In this document: piece by piece, positions 1 to 9,301 of the stretch
Layout: every line of letters begins with the position of its first letter
Position numbering within the stretch: the stretch's first letter is position 1
Translations under genes and position numbers: made by a program
NCBI GenBank assembly: GCA_905250025.1
Contig: CAJNOJ010000031.1
Location: forward strand, 124,001 to 188,000
DNA from: Adineta ricciae
Taxonomy: Eukaryota; Rotifera; Eurotatoria; Adinetida; Adinetidae
Direction: 5' to 3'
Length of the DNA stretch: 64,000 nucleotides
The notes under the pieces: model-generated
Database searches by the model: none
Told to the model about the DNA's origin: nothing
Seen by the model: the letters and a program-made list of their open reading frames with translations, nothing else

Positions 1-3000
1 CAACACGAACGCAAGTACGAAAATACGAATATTTAATTAGCCCGTTATTACGGATGAAATTTTGGCGTTTAGGTTCGTTTTGTTTCATTCTTAGCCCACT
101 CTCATTCTCTTTTCTTTTCCGCTTTTAGTACTCGATGAAGCTCAAATGTAAGTTACTCTCTTTTGAGAATTAAAACTAGTTGAGCTTTTCGAAAATTCCA
201 ATAGGGTTGATACACCAAAAGCTCCAACATCGATCATGGCTCGGTCACTTGTCGCACATCATCGATGGTAGACGTCTTCTGACTTTCAAATCATCAATTC
301 TTTCGATTGAATTTAGGTTTGTCACGGGTACACCATTTCATCGTTCAATCAATGATCTCGAAGGCATAGTTCAGTATTTATTTCCTTCGATTGACACACC
401 ACGTGATCAAATGTCCACATTACTACGAATGAAAGATAAAGTCCACGAAGTATTTCTCTCATGGTTGATGGATTTCTTGAAGTTGATCACTCGACGGACA
501 TCTCGTCAATGTTTGAACGACTTACCTGAACAATATGGTAATTCTTTACATTGAAAGATTTTGTGTTAGATAGAAATTGTTGTTTCGAAACGTTTTTAGA
601 ACGTGTTATACGTTTGCAATTCTCTGAACTTGAAAGAACCTATTACAATCGAATATGGAACGAGTGTCGAGATGATTTCAAGCGAGAATTTCAACATCTG
701 TGGCAAAAACGAGAACGCGACGGAAATGGTAAACATCCTCCGAATTAAATCTCACAGATTTCTCTGAAATTTATTTATTCAGGTGGCGTTTTACCCGATG
801 ATTTTGTCGCATGGACATTCGAATCGAGTAACGAAATCGATATGAACGACATTCATTTTCTCTCATCTACTGCACGCAGTTGTCTGCAAACTCCATTGAT
901 AAAACTCCGATGTCTATGTGATCATCCACAAGTCGGTGCCTATGGTGTTCGGTAAATTTTTCTTCTCATTCAATTTGATCTTACTTTGACATTACGTAGT
1001 CATAATGATCCAGCATTAGTTCATTATTACAATCGTTTTCATTATTCATCGAACCGAAATTTTTCCATTCGACATTCAAATAATTCCTTAGAAACAACGG
1101 CACCGTTAACTAAAGATGATCAACCATTCACAATGAAAGATTTACTTGACTTATTAACAGCACGTGAATTGGAAAGTGGGGAGGATTGTCTTCGACTTTC
1201 TCTGTTGAATTTCAATGGTCTCGCCGGGTTATATCTCATTCAATATCAGCATGAAGCAACTCGACCTATCATCGACAATAACAATAAAAATGATCAACAT
1301 TACATTCAAATGGTCGTCCGAACTTATGAACGAGTGATTGAAACAGCGGAAAGTTATAAAGAACCCTTCCATGCCGATTCATTTCAATTAGCTCATGCTT
1401 ATTACAATCTCTCGCATTCGATCAAATTAGCAACCGAACTTACCAATGTTTCCAGGTAATGTCACTATGCTTTACCGTATGAGAAGAATAACTTTTGTTT
1501 GTGCCCTTCAGTAAACTCACCAGTGTGGAAGCCTACGATGAATTCAACAAGATCAAACAGCGACATCAAACTCAATCCGAACACGAAATGAGTGAAGCAT
1601 GGAAGACGTTCAACGAGAAATTACTAACTAAAAAAGACGTGAAAAGTGAAATTAAAGCTTTGCTCGAAGATATTTCCACACACATCAAACCTATCGAAAA
1701 TGATAAACTGGATATACACTATCATGTTAATCGAGAACGGCGTTTGCCATTTACAACTTGGAATGGATTCTTACTTGCATTAGTTGAAGAATTCGATAAA
1801 TTACAGGGAATTCGAGAGAATCTATTAATATATATCGACGCGTTGAAACGCACGCCGAATGACGATGATGTCGCAAAGATGAGTTCATGTTCAAAATGCG
1901 GTTTCGATAATGATTCAACGAATGAACATATTTGTATCTTTTGCGAGTGTGATGTGGTAATGAAAAGTTATCATTGCAGGTAAATCCGTGAACTTTGTGA
2001 TTGATTTTCGAGACAAATCATTTTTTCAAGTCTTCAACCTGAATTATATTCTGAGAAACAAATCAATGAAGATGGTGGCGCATATGTCATCTATTATATC
2101 AACGAAATTCTTTCGAAAGCATCTATGCGTTCACATGACTCCACGCGTCAATTAGCGAAGTTATTACGAACGGATTGGAATGATCTACTGAAAAAACTTC
2201 GATTGGAGAACACATCGGCGCGAGCGTATTCTCAACAATTAAAACATTTGTATTTGTCGTTAGACGAAATGCTTCAATGTACTTCACGTTTAGAATTTTA
2301 TGTTGGCGATATCAAAAATCGTCCGAGGAAGTTCCTCAATCGTTATCGTTTCAATGCAGAATTAATCGAAGACGAGCGTCATGATTTCGAACAACAAGCG
2401 CTAGATTATTTGAAGAAAGTGATTAAACATCGACAGCAATTTCATTATTTTCAAGAACAACAACAGGATTATCATCGTTCGATAACAACGACGAACCTTT
2501 TACCAAATCAACGAACAAAATGTCCTATGTGCCATGAACTGTTCGGTGATGATCGACCTGATGTTTGCTTTTTTCTCTGTGGACACTTTTTTTGTCGAGA
2601 ATGTTCATTACAATGGAAAAAACATGTCACAGGTCAGCAACCTAATCGCTCACGTATCAAATGTCCAATCTGTAAGTTTCCAAATTCTTTGGAGATTTTA
2701 TTTCCATTAATAAGTACCTTTTAGGTCGACGAGATATTCCTGTTAATTCATTGACTGTTCTGAAATGGAAAGATCAGAATGCACCGATACAGAAATCATT
2801 CACTGAAAACTGTGTTGCAGACAGTATTACATCTCCACGAATACGTCGTTTGATGGAAACACAAGAAAAATTGACTATTCAAGGACGCTATGGAACGAAA
2901 GTCGACTCAATTGTTTCATTCATTCTTAATCTGTTGAATGATGATATTCAACAGTCAGCAAACAATGTACCAGTCACGACGGTGACCAACGAGTTTAAGG

Positions 3001-3667
3001 CTCCTGTGAAAATTCTTGTCTTTTCGCAATTCACCGATGTGCTCAATGTTCTAGCTATTTCATTGAAATTGAACGCCATATCACATTTACATTTTACATC
3101 AACGAAAATTCTTCAGCAGTTTCGCCAAGATCCAAGCATCAGTGTTCTTCTAATGCCACTTGGAAAAGGTAAATTCTTCGATCTAGTTCCTTTCGTACAT
3201 GTCATCTCTTATGTTGTTTAGGAGCCAATGGTCTTAACCTAACTGAAGCTCAACATGTTATTCTCGTGGAGCCTCAACTTCATCGATCGGTGGAGTTGCA
3301 AGCCATCGCTCGTGTTCGTCGTCTCGGTCAAAAATTCAATACATACGTTTATCGAGTATAGTTTTTTCATCTATTGAAGAGAATCTTTGTATTTTATTTG
3401 TTATTTTTCTAGTTTATCATTAGTGATACAGCGGAAGAGGTTGTACTTGCCGATTCTCGAACAGCACAAACAATGCCAAACAATCATCGAACAACAACGA
3501 CGACAGCAGCAGAGACATTTCGTTCGGAACATTCATCTGCAAATCGAGCAACATCATTTGCAGATATCGAACTATTCTATGAAATTAATATGGCGAAGAA
3601 AATCTTTGTAAAACCAACACTATCGACAATCGTCGACACAGAATTAAATCCAACTACTGTTGAATAA
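1..3667 (+). CDS. SHPRH: SHPRH-like SNF2 helicase / RING E3 ligase, C-terminal part
   Basis: The 5' end lies outside the window. I assemble twelve exons: 1-72, 129-147, 205-267, 317-537, 600-728, 783-951, 1000-1455, 1512-1979, 2031-2671, 2725-3168, 3222-3355 and 3413-3667. They join in one open frame of about 1022 residues with GT-AG introns of 49-62 bp. Visible motifs are SPLLRMKFWRLVLDEAQM (SNF2 motif II, DEAQ), the RWFVTGTP motif III, a long insert typical of SHPRH, a RING finger (CPMC...CGHFFCREC...CPIC), and a C-terminal helicase lobe (KILVFSQFTDVLNVL, GANGLNL, QAIARVRRLGQ). SHPRH family members poly-ubiquitinate PCNA and remodel nucleosomes in DNA damage tolerance. The order of DEAQ lobe, insert, RING and second lobe is diagnostic. 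The DEAQ box sits on a 19-nt exon. Confidence 0.93.
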
Positions 3668-3772
3668 ACACGACGTAGTTAATCGTGTATATTTTTCGAA
3701 TAAATATTATTGACAATAAACTAGATCAATACAACTTTCTATTTGTCTATCTCTATTTAGATACTTCATTGT

Positions 3773-4549
3773 ATGATTGATTCAGTGTTAAAATTTCTTC
3801 AACAGTACCATATAACTATACCCTTGCTGATTTGTTTGATTCTTCTTATTATAGTCCTGTTTATTATCTATTCGCCACCACGATGCCTCATTGGTTTTCT
3901 TTCGAAACTATACCCCGATGTTCTGTTTTCGGTTGATTTACCGTCCAATTTACGATACGTTGCATTGACGATCGATGATTTTCCGAATCTGCATGACCTT
4001 TCCATCAGTTTCCGAATACTCGAAATCCTCCGTTCGTATAGTGCTCGATGTACGTTTTTCACTATCGGATCGCATATTGAACAATATGAAGATTCGCCGG
4101 AGATACGAACTTTATTCGAACGTGTCATCGCCGATGGTCATGAAGTGAGTAATCATGGCTGGCGTGATGAAAAAGCAGTGCATCTGTCCCAAGTGGAACT
4201 TGAACAGCAAATAATTGATACTCAAGAGCTAATAAATCACTACACCATCTCGACAAACAGATGGTATCGACCGGGTTCCGGATTTTTTAACCGAACAATG
4301 ATTCAGCTTTGTCATCGACTCGGCTATCGATTAGTTCTGGGCTCAATCTATCCACATGATCCACAAATACCACGGGCGCACTTAAATTCATGTTTTATCG
4401 AACGTAAACTATATCCCGGTGCTATTGTGATTCTACACGATCGATATGCAACAATCGAAACATTGAAAAGACTTTTGCCAAAGATACAAAAACGAAATTA
4501 TCATGTTGTAACCTTGACACAACTGATGGCATTAAAAACGCATGAATAA
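3773..4549 (+). CDS. Membrane-anchored polysaccharide deacetylase (NodB/CE4)
   Basis: This is a single intronless ORF of 258 aa. Residues about 16-38 form one strong hydrophobic segment, so the protein is probably a type II membrane or secreted enzyme. The NodB homology domain follows. TIDD at the start of the domain is motif 1 (catalytic Asp and metal Asp). HEVSNHGWRD is motif 2 with the two metal-binding His. RPGSGFF matches motif 3 (RxPxG-like) and ILHD near the C-terminus is motif 5. CE4 enzymes remove N- or O-acetyl groups from chitin, chitooligosaccharides or peptidoglycan; the substrate here cannot be told. It starts 105 bp after SHPRH on the same strand. The lack of introns beside an intron-rich neighbour, and a bacterial/fungal-type fold, fit horizontal acquisition, which is an inference. 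Confidence 0.85.
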   Translation: MIDSVLKFLQQYHITIPLLICLILLIIVLFIIYSPPRCLIGFLSKLYPDVLFSVDLPSNLRYVALTIDDFPNLHDLSISFRILEILRSYSARCTFFTIGSHIEQYEDSPEIRTLFERVIADGHEVSNHGWRDEKAVHLSQVELEQQIIDTQELINHYTISTNRWYRPGSGFFNRTMIQLCHRLGYRLVLGSIYPHDPQIPRAHLNSCFIERKLYPGAIVILHDRYATIETLKRLLPKIQKRNYHVVTLTQLMALKTHE

Positions 4550-4807
4550 TCATTCTGATATTTTTAGTAATAAGAGATTGATCAAGAGTCCTTCAACTTT
4601 CTTCGTTCTTCCTTTTCAAATAAAACCAATTAGCTATTGAACTTTCATCACGAAGGTTATCACTGAACATTCATCTGAATGCAACAGAAAAAAAGCTTTA
4701 TGATCACTTTGCACGAAAACTACAAGATAATCTAATACAGTAGACAACATCGACTAAGAAGAGAAAAGTTAAATAAGGTATATTTAATAGACAAGAGCAT
4801 ATTGGAG

Positions 4808-5254
4808 TTACAATTTGACCATTTCAATTGTGGATCCTTTTTGCTTCAAATGAAGGATAAGCGCTACTAAAGCACATACACTTGATCCAAAGCAAACATC
4901 TAATGATATGATTGAACCTTGGTTTTGCTCGCTTGTATTCATATTATTGGTAAAGACGTATAAATGAATAATCGAAGCTAGTTGAAGGCCAAGGAAGATA
5001 GTTAGGAACGTAGTAAAGACTTTCAACTGACGATAGTCTTGATAAAGAAGGACATAAATTCCAAACATACAGAAAACTGTTGCAAATGAACCAAAGAACA
5101 AACCGAGACCAATGAGTAAATACGATAAAGTCGAAAAATACCCAATATGAACGCCAACGACTGCTATTCCACTTAATCCCATGAGAACCAGCATGATTTC
5201 CGAAACAAATGAGGTCGCGGACATGATTTTTACGACTTTGTGACCGTCTTCCAT
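4808..5254 (-). CDS. Four-TM membrane protein, unrecognised
   Basis: The ORF is intronless, 148 aa, and starts at an ATG at 5254. The sequence shows four hydrophobic segments (about residues 11-36, 41-68, 80-103 and 113-136) with short loops and a lysine-containing tail, a tetraspan topology. The loop around residues 105-112 is polar (NTSEQNQG). I do not recognise the family; MARVEL-like or claudin-like proteins have the same topology but I see no diagnostic motif. It lies tail-to-tail with the deacetylase gene. Coding status rests on the uninterrupted ORF with a coherent hydrophobicity pattern. Confidence 0.65.
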   Translation of the reverse strand: MEDGHKVVKIMSATSFVSEIMLVLMGLSGIAVVGVHIGYFSTLSYLLIGLGLFFGSFATVFCMFGIYVLLYQDYRQLKVFTTFLTIFLGLQLASIIHLYVFTNNMNTSEQNQGSIISLDVCFGSSVCALVALILHLKQKGSTIEMVKL

Positions 5255-5543
5255 CGTTTGAACACACTGGTCTAAGTTTGAATGACTTACTAGAAGTATG
5301 ACTCTCTATGACAACGGGCAACTATGCAATCGAGCTCAACCGTAGACGAAGAGGAGAGTAAAAGGTGAAGTAAGAAAGAAAAAAAAAGGGAGCGAGTAAT
5401 GTATCAAATGAGTGAGCTGAACTTATGTATAATACTTCGATAGAAGAAAAAAGAGACAGAATCGAAAGTCAACTAATACCAGATGTGTATATCAAATGAA
5501 TATATAATCGCTGTTTTGCTTTATTAAAATATTAAAAAAAGAT

Positions 5544-6143
5544 TTATTGAAGTTTCTCAAGATATTTTGTCCATTGTTCGTTGGTCCAACTGGAACTGAT
5601 TTCTGAATCTTCTAACCCATCGATAAAGACAGTTGGAGAAACGTGAACCGCGTGCTTTCTTGCATATTTAATGTGATATTTCACATCGGTTGTCAGAGCA
5701 TTTCCAGCATTGGCTTCTGTTCGTTTGATACGAAATTGTTCGAGATCGAGTTGAATTTGCGTTTCTTCGTGCAAAATCGATAAGATCTTTTGATAAATTT
5801 CCACTTGAGATTTATCTTCAATATGTTCATCGAATAGTTCACGTTGTCGTTTGAATAAAGCAGTTATCGCGTCAAAGAGTCGTGCTGGATGTTCTCGAGC
5901 GACAGCCATTATAACAGTATGGACGAGTGTCGATTGAATATGCCATGGTTGAATTTGATGACGGAATATAAATTGAATTTGTGATTGAAATTTCTCGGGA
6001 AGTTTATTATCGACAACGACAGTTGACCAAAGACGAGCACTGAATGGACAAACCAAATCAAGGTACAATTCGACTGTGTGCCGATTTGAGTTGTTTGATG
6101 ATGAGTTTAGTGCATAAGCAGCATATTTTGGTAAAAGCGACAT
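5544..6143 (-). CDS. DsbA-like thioredoxin-fold oxidoreductase
   Basis: The ORF encodes 199 aa, is intronless, and starts at an ATG at 6143. HTVELYLDLVCPFSARLW is a typical beta-strand plus active-site region of DsbA/Thioredoxin_4 proteins, but the usual CxxC is replaced by CPFS, so only the first cysteine is kept. A helical insert (about residues 70-140) precedes the cis-Pro loop (HVSPTVFIDGLED, residues about 168-181), where SPTVFIDG is the classic DsbA/FrnE-like signature. There is no obvious signal peptide, so it is probably cytosolic. With one active-site Cys it may act as a glutathione-dependent or non-redox protein. It is related to an uncharacterised group of DsbA-like proteins; no biological role can be assigned from sequence. 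Confidence 0.78.
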   Translation of the reverse strand: MSLLPKYAAYALNSSSNNSNRHTVELYLDLVCPFSARLWSTVVVDNKLPEKFQSQIQFIFRHQIQPWHIQSTLVHTVIMAVAREHPARLFDAITALFKRQRELFDEHIEDKSQVEIYQKILSILHEETQIQLDLEQFRIKRTEANAGNALTTDVKYHIKYARKHAVHVSPTVFIDGLEDSEISSSWTNEQWTKYLEKLQ

Positions 6144-6234
6144 ACTATCTGATATGATAAATAAAGTAAAGAAAAGAAACTAAACACGTTATTTTGTTTT
6201 TGTTCGTTCTGTGCTTGTTTATTTATCTATTCAA

Positions 6235-7383
6235 TCAATATCCAGCAGGATGATCACCTGTTGGTATTTCTTGTCGAGTGTATCTCACAGCAAATAGAAT
6301 AATCTTCACAAAAAACAAAATCACACACAGAACAGATATGATGACAATTAAGATCTGATTGAGAGATTTCTCTTTCAATAATCGCCAATGTTTTGCGAGA
6401 ATGCCGGTCAAGGCAACCAACCAAACTAACCATGGAGACCAAGTATAAGCCATTTGAGAAGGAAAGACGAAATTTTCCAAAATCCAATAGACACAAATGC
6501 CAATGGTTACAAAGATCAACGATATTGTTGTCGCCCATCCTTCAACGTTCAGTGGAAGTTTCTTCTTTAACCATATTGTAAAATTCAGTGATGCAGCAAC
6601 AAGTAACCAAGCTGAATAAACTGCATGACCATTTAAAACGATAAAACGCATTATCCAAATATCACTTGTTCTAAAGATAAACTATCAGAAATGTTCTTCT
6701 CAGAAGGAAAACTCTTTTACTTATCCAATTGAATATAATCCCAGCGATTGTTCCAAAGAAAAACATGATCCAATACTGTTGCAGCTACTATTGTGGCTAG
6801 CATGACATAAATTACAATAGTCGACAACTACAAAAGAATCATTCTTAGAGAAATAGATCAAACATCAATCATACTCCGAATTTCACTCGATCCCAGAGAA
6901 ATAACCACAAGGCGTTGAGAAGCATGTTGACAATGAAGAGAACGAAAATAGCTACATGCAATGTATAAGGATGAATGTACAAATAACCGATACTAGTCGT
7001 TCGCCAGATATTAACAATCGAATACACGAGAAAAGCCAACTAATTACAAGAAATTTGAGTAGAAAATCACTTGAATTCTTGAGGGTAAAATTTTACCTGC
7101 CAAGAATAGATCAAACCCCAGAGAGAAAATGTCGGACCAGCTGGCGTGAATTCCGTTGGATTTTCATCACTAATCCGTGCAGTTGACTGTCTGAAGATCT
7201 CTTTTCAAGATGAAAAAAAAAAAGTTAAACCTAAAAACTTTCTCTCGAACGTACTGTTCGGTCCAGTCGACGCGAATCCATTTATGCAGCAAGTAAAAAT
7301 AAAAGATAGTAGGGCAAGGAAAATCGACGCAATTACACCACCATCGTGTGAGTATTCTGCATCGTTACCAGATAGAGACTTAG
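6235..7383 (-). CDS. TspO/MBR-like multi-pass membrane protein (5' end unresolved)
   Basis: Coding exons on the minus strand are about 7383-7251, 7190-7097, 7039-6875, 6827-6721 and 6670-6235. The last four join cleanly in frame. The protein reads [18 protein letters not shown] followed by LIYSWQLAFLVYS, closely resembling the FTPAGxxFSIWGLIY signature of the TspO/MBR superfamily (tryptophan-rich sensory protein, translocator protein), including its larger 7-8 TM relatives. About eight hydrophobic segments are visible and the tail is hydrophilic ([13 protein letters not shown]). The donor after the first listed exon (GTTCGA) is weak, and no in-frame ATG was found in that exon, so a further 5' exon probably exists upstream. 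TspO-type proteins bind porphyrins or sterols in mitochondrial or outer membranes; the role of this long form is unknown. Confidence 0.6.
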
Positions 7384-8068
7384 CTAAAGAGAAAGACAGT
7401 GAAACATTTTCGAGTAATAATAATGTAAAATCGTACTGAATAGGTTCTTCATATTGTCGTGTGATTCAGTTTGAAAAATCAATCGTGAAGGTATAGTTAT
7501 GCAAGAGGTAAACGAGTACTTTTGTTCTGCATACGAGACCAAAAAGTATAGCTGTCAATTTTACGACATACGACAACAGAAAAGGACAAACTTTATCTCG
7601 AAGAATATATAATAAAAGCAATAAGGAATGGGATTCCAATTAATTAATCAGGATAATCCTTTGATTAATCGGGGACATAGTGCTGATATCATGTGAACAT
7701 CAAGTTCATGTATTTTTAGAATTACGGTCATGTTTTTCTAATTAAAACTTCCAAGTATTATTGAAATTCTATTTATAACGTAAGTAATCTAAGAACGTCG
7801 GTAGATGTCGTGAAGTGCGATACTCGACATCTTTGCTTGTCCATTGGTGAAATGAATATGCCTATCGAAGACGACGAAAACTTGTAAAATGTAGAGTGGA
7901 GGTTCTTTCCTTCTGTTGATTATTTTTTGTTGCTTATTATTGGATTGTATGGATTTCTTTCATTTTCTTCAAATCCATCGTTCTTTCTGAACTTCTTAAC
8001 TCACAGAACTAATTTTATAAAATTTTCTTGCAGAGTAATATCATTAGCTCGTCAATACCGTTGCCAGA
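7384..8068. other. Intergenic region with probable divergent promoters
   Basis: It separates the minus-strand TspO-like gene from plus-strand RPL21. No protein homology is seen. It probably holds the missing 5' exon of the TspO-like gene and the RPL21 promoter. A pyrimidine-rich stretch (GGTTCTTTCCTTCTG, near 7900) could be a 5'TOP-like start. An acceptor-like TTTTCTTGCAG ends at about 8034, 35 bp before the RPL21 ATG, which suggests a 5'UTR intron or a trans-splice acceptor. Confidence 0.4.
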
Positions 8069-8781
8069 ATGACAAATCCAAAAGGTTATCGTCGTGGTAC
8101 TCGCCATTTGTTCGCGCGAGATTTCAAGAAAAATGGACGAATTCCTTTGGCTACCTATATGAAAATCTTCAAACGCGGTGACATTGTCGACATTAAAGTA
8201 TGTTTTGTTTCGATTGACAACATTCACATCAGTATGGTGCATTCGAAATTGATTTAGGGCAATGGTGCTGTACAAAAAGGTATGCCACATCGATTCTATC
8301 ACGGTAAAACAGGTCGTGTCTTCAATGTAACTCGACATGCTGTCGGTATTATCGTTAACAAACGTGTTCGGTATGAATTATTTAATCATGATTGAAAAGA
8401 ACGATTATCTTTCTCATTTCAGCCATCGTATCATCGCCAAACGAATCAACGTTCGTATTGAACATAGTAAGTTATACATTTGGCATTGTCTAAGAAATCA
8501 TTCAATTGTTGTTCTCTTTTTACTTAGTTAAACATTCAAAATGTCGTTCTGATTTTCTCAATCGTGTCAAACAAAGTGAACAATTGAAACGAGCAGCAAA
8601 AGAATCAGGCAAACCTGTACCAGCTTCAAGCCTCAAACGACAGGTACGTCACCAGTGCTTGCTAGTTCCATAGTTCATCGTTGTTATTTAGCCTCAAGGT
8701 CCACGCAAACAACATTTGGTCCGAACACGCGGCAATAAACCACAAATTGTCGAACCAATTCCTTACCAATTCGTGGCTTAA
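8069..8781 (+). CDS. RPL21: 60S ribosomal protein eL21
   Basis: Five exons (8069-8197, 8258-8370, 8423-8466, 8528-8643, 8692-8781) give 163 aa, against about 160 in mammals. It opens [20 protein letters not shown], then has [36 protein letters not shown] and [15 protein letters not shown], and ends EPIPYQFVA, all characteristic of eL21. It is a large-subunit ribosomal protein near the central protuberance and 5S RNP. All introns are 52-60 bp GT-AG. LSM7 begins 160 bp downstream on the same strand. Confidence 0.97.
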
Positions 8782-8940
8782 AAGAGAAAATCTTTTTGTT
8801 CTTGTTGTTGTTGTTTTTGAGCACGCGCTATACGAGCGTGAAGAAGAAAAAGAAAGAAATATAGATTGAAATAAAAACGCCAACATCAATTCTATCCGAT
8901 AACTAAACAAAATATTCTTTCATTTCTTTTCATTCTTCAG
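8782..8940 (+). promoter_or_regulatory. RPL21-LSM7 spacer with splice-acceptor-like site abutting the LSM7 ATG
   Basis: The 159-bp spacer contains a poly-A-signal-like AATAAA soon after RPL21 (about 8870). It ends in a pyrimidine-rich tract and CAG placed directly before the LSM7 start (TTTTCATTCTTCAG then ATG). Such a site can be the acceptor of a 5'UTR intron or of spliced-leader trans-splicing; bdelloids are known to trans-splice. The short spacing makes a two-gene operon plausible but unproven. Confidence 0.45.
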
Positions 8941-9301
8941 ATGGCTGATAATATCGGTCGCAGAAAGGAAAATATCGTCGACTTGAATAAATATCTAGAC
9001 AAACGAATTCGAGTGAAATTCAACGGTGGTCGTGAATGTAGTGGAATGTTGAAAGGTAAAGAAAACAAAGCAAAAAATGCCTTCCTTTTCACTCAAAAAT
9101 CTTCTTTTAGGTTATGATCAACTATTAAACTTAGTACTCGATCAAACAATTGAATATTTACGTGATCCGGATGATGAATACAAAATCAGTGAGGATACAC
9201 GACAGTTAGGATTGGTTATCTGTCGAGGTACATCAGTTGTTCTCATATGTCCATTAGATGGCATGGAGGAAATTCCGAATCCATTCGTTCAACATGAGTG
9301 A
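8941..9301 (+). CDS. LSM7: U6 snRNA-associated Sm-like protein LSm7
   Basis: Two exons (8941-9055, 9111-9301) encode 101 aa, the normal LSm7 size. The Sm1 motif is IRVKFNGGRECSGMLKGYD with downstream NLVLD, and the Sm2 motif is LGLVICRGTSVVLI. LSm7-specific stretches YLRDPDDEYKISEDTRQLG and GMEEIPNPFVQ are present. LSm7 is part of the LSm2-8 ring, which binds the U6 3' end in the nucleus, and of LSm1-7, which promotes cytoplasmic mRNA decapping. The single intron splits the glycine codon at the end of Sm1 strand 3. Confidence 0.97.
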
